Both the position numbers and the translations under genes were made by a program. The notes under the pieces were generated by a model. It did no database searches, was not told the origin of the DNA, and was given only the letters and a program-made list of their open reading frames with translations. This document shows positions 9,560 through 12,869 of a stretch of DNA of 12,869 nucleotides, piece after piece. Source of the stretch: Eubacterium sp. (GTDB lineage: Bacteria > Bacillota > Clostridia > Lachnospirales > Lachnospiraceae); assembly GCA_020844525.1 (NCBI GenBank), contig JAJGAH010000022.1:1-12869 (forward strand), in the 5' to 3' direction. The first letter of the stretch is position 1. Each line of letters begins with the position of its first letter.

Positions 9560-10900
9560 TTATGATTCCGGAGCAATTTTTTTCTTCAGAAGATCAATAA
9601 CTTCCCGTGTTTCCGGCTTGGTCTTGTAATCCTTGTCTATTTTATTGATACCATACATGATGGTTGTATGGTTCTGTACACCAATGCTCTCAGCAATCGC
9701 CTGCAGGTTATTGGAGGTCATGGTACGGCAGAGATACATGACAATCTGTCTGGGATAGGAAATTCTGCGTGATTTTACGGAACTCTTGATCTCTTCCGGT
9801 GTGATATTGAACTGTTCAGCCACAATGTCAATGATATATTCAGGAGTAACGACTCTCTTTTCATTTGGAGAGATAATATCCTTGAGAACATTCTGTGCCA
9901 GTTCCAGATTGATTTCCTTTTGTTCCAGGTTTGCCATGGCAATGACCTTGTTCAGGGATCCCTCGAGTTCCCGGATATTTGCCTTGACATTGGAGGCAAT
10001 GTACTCCAGAACCTCGTTGCTTACGTTGGAGCCGTCAAGTTCCTGCTTCTTGCGGAGAATAGCCATTCTGGTTTCGTAATCCGGGCTTTGAATATCCGCC
10101 ATCAGACCCCATTCGAAACGAGAACGGATTCGTTCCTCAAGAACGTCCATATCTTTCGGGGGACGATCCGATGAAATAATAATCTGCTTTCCTGCAGAAT
10201 GCAGTGCATTAAATGTATGGAAGAATTCTTCCTGTGTTGATTCCTTGCCGATAATAAACTGGATATCATCGATCAGAAGAACATCCACATTTCTGTATTT
10301 TTCACGGAACTTGGTAAGCGCTGTACTGCTTCCGGCACGGATTGCCTCGATGACCTCATTTGTGAATTCTTCACTGGTTACATACACAATTTTCATGGAA
10401 GGATTGTTTTCCAGGATGAAATGTGCAATGGAATTCATCAGATGGGTTTTGCCAAGTCCCACGCCTCCATATAAAAACAGCGGATTATATACGGTACCCG
10501 GAGATTCGGCAACAGCAAGAGAAGCTGCATGGGCAAACTGATTGTTCTTACCGACAACAAAGGTATCAAATGTATATTTCGGGTTCAGACCTGCAAGAAT
10601 GGATTCATTTTTTTCCTGCTTTTCCTTGCTTTCCTTCTTTACATCCTGTGGGAGAATGAAATAGATCTCGCAGTCCATTCCGGTAATTTCACCGATCGCG
10701 GCTTTGATCGGAAGCTTGTATTTCTTTGATACATAGTCCAGACCAACCTGCTCTGAGGGAACAAGAATGGTGACATCGTGACCATCAACCTTATACACCT
10801 TCAGGGGTTTGATCCAGGTCTTAAAAGAAACTTCTCCGAGCTCATGCTCTTCTTTTACACGTTCCAGAATCTGATCCCATTTTTCTTCAATAATGCTCAT
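9560..10900 (-). CDS. dnaA: Chromosomal replication initiator DnaA
   Basis: This 446-residue AAA+ protein binds DnaA boxes and opens the origin. Domain I is about 1-80, followed by a short charged, Lys/Glu-rich linker (about 86-100). The AAA+ core has Walker A G-G-V-G-L-G-K-T (145-152), Walker B L-L-I-D-D (208-212) and L-E-E-R-I-R-S-R-F-E-W-G (254-265) with the arginine finger region. The DNA-binding domain begins near 350. Its basic loop K-S-R-R-I-S-Y-P-R-Q (376-385) is normal, but the signature reads S-I-G-V-Q-N-H-T-T-I-M (405-415), where G-G-R-D-H-T-T is usual. The ATG follows a GAGGAAAA ribosome-binding site. Length is normal and the frame is uninterrupted. Confidence 0.98.
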   Translation of the reverse strand: MSIIEEKWDQILERVKEEHELGEVSFKTWIKPLKVYKVDGHDVTILVPSEQVGLDYVSKKYKLPIKAAIGEITGMDCEIYFILPQDVKKESKEKQEKNESILAGLNPKYTFDTFVVGKNNQFAHAASLAVAESPGTVYNPLFLYGGVGLGKTHLMNSIAHFILENNPSMKIVYVTSEEFTNEVIEAIRAGSSTALTKFREKYRNVDVLLIDDIQFIIGKESTQEEFFHTFNALHSAGKQIIISSDRPPKDMDVLEERIRSRFEWGLMADIQSPDYETRMAILRKKQELDGSNVSNEVLEYIASNVKANIRELEGSLNKVIAMANLEQKEINLELAQNVLKDIISPNEKRVVTPEYIIDIVAEQFNITPEEIKSSVKSRRISYPRQIVMYLCRTMTSNNLQAIAESIGVQNHTTIMYGINKIDKDYKTKPETREVIDLLKKKIAPES

Positions 10901-10920
10901 TTTTTCCTCTGTTGTCGTTA

Positions 10921-11015
10921 AAATATTTCTATCATTTATTTATATATTATTTGCGTATAAAATATATAAAAATGAAGACAAAACACCTCTTTTATATTAA
11001 ACTAAAACATAAAAT
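10921..11015. other. AT-rich dnaA leader, possible duplex-unwinding region
   Basis: This stretch between the dnaA start and its nearest DnaA box is strongly A/T-rich, with tracts such as ATTTATATATTATTTGCG and ATAAAATATATAAAAATG. It forms the untranslated leader and promoter spacer of dnaA. Such DNA melts easily and could serve as an unwinding element, but promoter regions are also AT-rich. No gene is visible. Confidence 0.4.
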
Positions 11016-11022
11016 TTATCAA
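10994..11022 (-). promoter_or_regulatory. dnaA: Candidate dnaA promoter overlapping a DnaA box
   Basis: On the minus strand TTGATA (11017-11022, five of six matches to -35), a 17-bp spacer and TAATAT (10994-10999, a weak -10) would start transcription near 10987, about 87 nt before the dnaA start codon. The -35 lies wholly inside the DnaA-box-like TTATCAACA at 11016-11024, so DnaA binding would block it. That is the classic autorepression layout. Other -10-like tracts exist in this AT-rich DNA, so the exact promoter is uncertain. Confidence 0.45.
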
Positions 11023-11077
11023 CATGAGAACAACTGTTTGATCTGCAGTGTGGATTACTTGCCGTACTTGTGGATTT
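11016..11077. other. oriC, dnaA-proximal DnaA-box cluster
   Basis: There are three box-like 9-mers. TTATCAACA is at 11016-11024 (plus). On the minus strand are TAATCCACA at 11049-11057 (one mismatch to TTATCCACA) and AAATCCACA at 11069-11077 (two mismatches). The two minus-strand sites start 20 bp apart, so they lie on one helix face. The first overlaps the candidate dnaA -35. Confidence 0.65.
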
Positions 11078-11100
11078 GTGCACAAACGGATATCAACTTA

Positions 11101-11160
11101 TAGACGCCTTTAAAAAAGCCAAAAAACAAACATTTTACAAAAAAATTACAAAATTATGAA
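11101..11160. other. A-rich tract beside the upstream DnaA boxes
   Basis: The plus strand is almost wholly A with scattered T, including two TTACAAAA units (TTACAAAAAAATTACAAAA). It separates the two upstream DnaA-box clusters. It may be a flexible or melting element of the origin. There is no gene or promoter that I can support here. Confidence 0.4.
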
Positions 11161-11175
11161 CCCTATTTTTGTGAG

Positions 11176-11231
11176 TTATCAACAAGTTATCCACATTTTT
11201 GTTGATAACTTACGTAAACCAATGTGGATGA
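11176..11231. other. oriC, rpmH-proximal DnaA-box cluster
   Basis: Four sites lie in 56 bp: TTATCAACA at 11176-11184 (plus), the perfect TTATCCACA at 11187-11195 (plus), TTATCAACA on the minus strand at 11200-11208, and TCATCCACA on the minus strand at 11223-11231 (one mismatch). The first two start 11 bp apart, one helical turn. This is the densest cluster in the window and corresponds to the box group upstream of dnaA in the Bacillus origin. Confidence 0.85.
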
Positions 11232-11269
11232 CATAAAAAAGGCTGATAAATCAGGGAAAATTCTGGTGC

Positions 11270-11289
11270 AGAATATAAGAAAATATTCT
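11270..11289. repeat. Inverted repeat abutting the rpmH -35
   Basis: AGAATAT (11270-11276) and ATATTCT (11283-11289) form a 7-bp dyad with a 6-bp centre. Its last base is the first base of the -35. It could be an operator or simply an AT-rich upstream promoter element. Confidence 0.4.
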
Positions 11290-11317
11290 TGACGCGCCGC
11301 TTTACAGTGCATATAAT
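11289..11317 (+). promoter_or_regulatory. rpmH: rpmH operon promoter
   Basis: TTGACG (11289-11294, five of six), an exact 17-bp spacer and a perfect TATAAT (11312-11317) predict a start near 11324 and a leader of about 134 nt before rpmH. The leader can form hairpins, including CGGATC (11355-11360) with GATCCG (11379-11384) and CCGC/GCGG near 11406-11424. It probably drives rpmH, rnpA and the genes beyond. Confidence 0.85.
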
Positions 11318-11457
11318 CAAATAGATGTTCTCTGGAAAGAGATATGTGACTGCACGGATCTGACCTGTATGATTGACGGATCCGGAAGAATGAAAAATTG
11401 TCTCGCCGCATATATTGGGAGCGGTATGTTGAGAAAGATCTAAGGAGGAACCTGATT

Positions 11458-11589
11458 ATGAGTAAAATGACATGGCAGCCGAAAAAGGTTGATAAGAGAG
11501 TACATGGATTCCGTGCCAGAATGTCAACAAAGGGCGGAAGAAAAGTTTTAGCTGCAAGACGTGCAAAAGGCAGAAAAGTATTAGCATAA
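11458..11589 (+). CDS. rpmH: 50S ribosomal protein L34
   Basis: This 43-residue, highly basic protein is a late component of the large ribosomal subunit near the exit tunnel region. The core [20 protein letters not shown] runs from residue 16 to 35 and ends in a Lys/Arg-rich tail, as in the family. The N-terminus reads M-S-K-M-T-W-Q-P, with Trp where Phe or Tyr is usual. The frame is open further upstream, but AAGGAGG at 11442-11448, 9 nt before this ATG, fixes the start. It is the first gene of the rightward operon and diverges from dnaA across the origin, as in most bacteria. Confidence 0.97.
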   Translation: MSKMTWQPKKVDKRVHGFRARMSTKGGRKVLAARRAKGRKVLA

Positions 11590-11609
11590 GCATAGATGAA
11601 GGCAGACCG

Positions 11610-11642
11610 AAGACCGCAGTTCAATCTGTGGTCTTTTCTTTT
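11610..11642 (+). terminator. Intrinsic terminator or attenuator between rpmH and rnpA
   Basis: AAGACCGCAG (11610-11619) pairs with CTGTGGTCTT (11626-11635): ten pairs including one G-U, around a 6-nt loop, followed by a T-rich tail ending near 11642. It sits 20 bp after the rpmH stop and immediately before the rnpA ribosome-binding site. Partial termination would give far more L34 message than RnpA message, which fits the needs of the cell. Confidence 0.75.
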
Positions 11643-11656
11643 GAAAAGGAATACAA

Positions 11657-12001
11657 ATGAAGTTTTCAGAGAGTCTGAAGAAAAACGCAGATTTTCAGAG
11701 GGTTTACCGACAGGGAACATCCATCGCAAATAAATATCTTGTCATGTATAAACTCGAAAACCATCTGGAAAAGAACAGAATAGGCATCTCTGTCAGCAAG
11801 AAGGTCGGCAACAGTGTTGTGCGCCATCATCTTTGCAGACTTGTCAGAGAATCCTACAGGCTGGGTGAAGAGTATTTTTCCAAGGGCTTTGATGTGGTTG
11901 TAATCTGCAGAATAGCTGCAAAGAACTGTTCGCAGAAGGAGATTGCGGACGCTTTGTATCAGCTGGGCAGACGGCACCATATACTGGAGCAGAAGGTATG
12001 A
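11657..12001 (+). CDS. rnpA: Ribonuclease P protein component
   Basis: This 114-residue basic protein assists the RNase P RNA in removing 5' leaders from tRNA precursors. Family features in order are an N-terminal substrate-leader region ([13 protein letters not shown]), the central strand [11 protein letters not shown], and the conserved helix. Where most members have an Arg-Asn-Arg type helix (R-N-R-I-K-R-L-I-R-E), this one reads [13 protein letters not shown]. The ATG follows AAAAGGA by 6 nt. The stop TGA overlaps the ATG of yidD (ATGA), so the two are translationally coupled. Confidence 0.96.
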   Translation: MKFSESLKKNADFQRVYRQGTSIANKYLVMYKLENHLEKNRIGISVSKKVGNSVVRHHLCRLVRESYRLGEEYFSKGFDVVVICRIAAKNCSQKEIADALYQLGRRHHILEQKV

Positions 12002-12228
12002 AACAGAATCTGAAACCAAAGTATGTCATGATACAGGGGATTCGGCTTTATCAGAAGTATCTGTCACCATTAAAGGGCGGAATCAGGTGTCCATACATTC
12101 CATCCTGTTCTCAATATGCTGTAGAAGCCATCGAGAAATATGGTGCAGTCAAAGGAGGTTTGCTGGCATCCTGGAGAATCCTCCGATGCAATCCTTTTTC
12201 ACATGGAGGAATTGACCCGGTACCGTAA
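11998..12228 (+). CDS. yidD: Membrane protein insertion efficiency factor YidD
   Basis: This 76-residue member of the YidD (DUF37) family shows the core motif [11 protein letters not shown], then [20 protein letters not shown] and G-G-I-D-P-V-P at the C-terminus. The three conserved cysteines are present. In E. coli the homologue associates with the inner membrane and aids YidC-dependent insertion. The N-terminal [14 protein letters not shown] segment is amphipathic. The start overlaps the rnpA stop. A later in-frame ATG (M-I-Q-G) is possible, but the ATGA overlap with AGAAGG just upstream favours the first. It lies between rnpA and yidC, its usual place. Confidence 0.95.
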   Translation: MKQNLKPKYVMIQGIRLYQKYLSPLKGGIRCPYIPSCSQYAVEAIEKYGAVKGGLLASWRILRCNPFSHGGIDPVP

Positions 12229-12264
12229 GAGAAAAGATCAGAAGAATTCCGGGAGGAATAAAAT

Positions 12265-12869
12265 TTGGAACTTCTATTAAGTAAGTCAAGTATGCCGCTG
12301 ATTAAATATATCGCACAGCTTCTTGGATGGCTCATGAATGGGATCTACTTTGTGCTTGATAAAATCGGCATACCGAATATCGGTCTTTGTATTATATTCT
12401 TTACCATTATCATCTATCTTTGTCTGACTCCTGTACAGATCAAGCAGCAGAAGAGCTCCAAGGTTATGAATGCCATTCAGCCGGAGCTCCTGAAATTACA
12501 GAAAAAATACCAGGGAAAAACGGACGCTGCCTCCCAGCAGAAGATGCAGGAGGAGACGATGGCTCTGTATGGAAAATACGGAGTATCACCGACAGGAAGC
12601 TGCCTGCCTCTTCTGATTCAGATGCCGATTCTGTTCGGACTGTATCAGGTTATTCTTTATATCCCTGGCTATGTCAGCAAGGTTGCTAATATTTTCCATG
12701 ACCTTGCGTATAAGGTTACCCAGGTCAGTGGTTATCAGGATATTCTCACGACCTTTGTGGCAGATAACAAAATCCGTGTATATGGCAAGGGAGATTACGC
12801 ACTCAATCGTGTCATCGACATGATGTATGTATTAAAGCCGTCACAGTGGACAAAGCTGGAAAATATCAG
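12265..12869 (+). CDS. yidC: Membrane protein insertase YidC/Oxa1 (5' part, cut by window edge)
   Basis: An open frame of 201 codons runs to the window end without a stop. It matches the N-terminal half of Firmicute YidC: the first membrane segment (about residues 37-56, I-P-N-I-G-L-C-I-I-F-F-T-I-I-I-Y), the cytoplasmic Q-I-K-Q-Q-K-S-S-K and E-L-L-K-L-Q-K-K-Y hairpin helices, M-A-L-Y-G-K-Y-G-V-S-P-T-G, then the second membrane segment (P-L-L-I-Q-M-P-I-L-F-G-L-Y-Q). The likely start is TTG at 12265, 7 nt after GGGAGGA; the first in-frame ATG is 12292 with no ribosome-binding site. I see no lipobox. Tyr51 stands where most relatives have a conserved Arg in the hydrophilic groove. Confidence 0.95.
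   Translation, partial: MELLLSKSSMPLIKYIAQLLGWLMNGIYFVLDKIGIPNIGLCIIFFTIIIYLCLTPVQIKQQKSSKVMNAIQPELLKLQKKYQGKTDAASQQKMQEETMALYGKYGVSPTGSCLPLLIQMPILFGLYQVILYIPGYVSKVANIFHDLAYKVTQVSGYQDILTTFVADNKIRVYGKGDYALNRVIDMMYVLKPSQWTKLENI

Noticed and set aside
11398..11457. Upstream in-frame start for rpmH adding 20 residues
   Set aside because: The strong AAGGAGG at 11442-11448 would lie inside that longer frame and is correctly placed for the ATG at 11458, which also gives the normal L34 length.
11187..11729. 180-codon minus-strand open frame across rpmH and the start of rnpA
   Set aside because: It overlaps a DnaA box, the rpmH promoter and rpmH itself in antisense. Its translation resembles nothing known.
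12387..12689. 100-codon plus-strand frame near the right edge
   Set aside because: It is an out-of-frame reading of yidC. The yidC frame starting at 12265 has a ribosome-binding site and clear homology.

Overview
The window is the replication-origin neighbourhood of a Firmicute chromosome. Protein sequences and gene order point to class Clostridia, most likely family Lachnospiraceae; that family call is an inference from remembered sequence style, since no search could be run. All expected origin genes are present and intact. The gene content is ordinary, and I see no mobile element, CRISPR array, defence system or clearly new system. The unusual features are small: altered residues in conserved motifs and short unexplained repeats.

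Layout. The left arm is transcribed leftward (minus strand) in the order dnaA, dnaN, yaaA, recF, gyrB, gyrA, a two-subunit iron-sulfur fumarase (alpha then beta), tRNA-Ser(GCT), and the first bases of a 16S rRNA gene cut by the window edge. The right arm is transcribed rightward: rpmH, rnpA, yidD, and a yidC gene cut by the right edge. Transcription direction flips once, between dnaA and rpmH, so every gene runs with the fork leaving the origin.

Origin. DnaA-box-like 9-mers occur on both sides of dnaA: four between dnaA and dnaN (9449-9503), three nearest the dnaA promoter (11016-11077) and four nearer rpmH (11176-11231). AT-rich stretches lie beside the clusters. This matches the bipartite dnaA-flanking origin known from Bacillus. 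One box overlaps the -35 of the best dnaA promoter candidate, which would allow autorepression.

How the genes fit together. DnaA, DnaN, RecF and gyrase start, clamp, protect and unwind replication. YaaA (S4 domain), L34, RnpA, tRNA-Ser and the rRNA operon serve ribosome and tRNA production. YidD and YidC serve membrane protein insertion. The fumarase pair is the one metabolic addition and sits 2 bp behind gyrA.

Best points for a second look: the DnaA recognition motif reads G-V-Q-N-H-T-T where G-G-R-D-H-T-T is usual, while several nearby boxes read TTATCAACA; YidC has Tyr where an Arg usually lines its groove; the RNase P protein has a degenerate RNR-type motif; GyrA has Gly at the position of E. 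coli Asp87; a 28-bp tandem repeat separates the two fumarase genes; and an AATGTCAG motif recurs between dnaA and dnaN.
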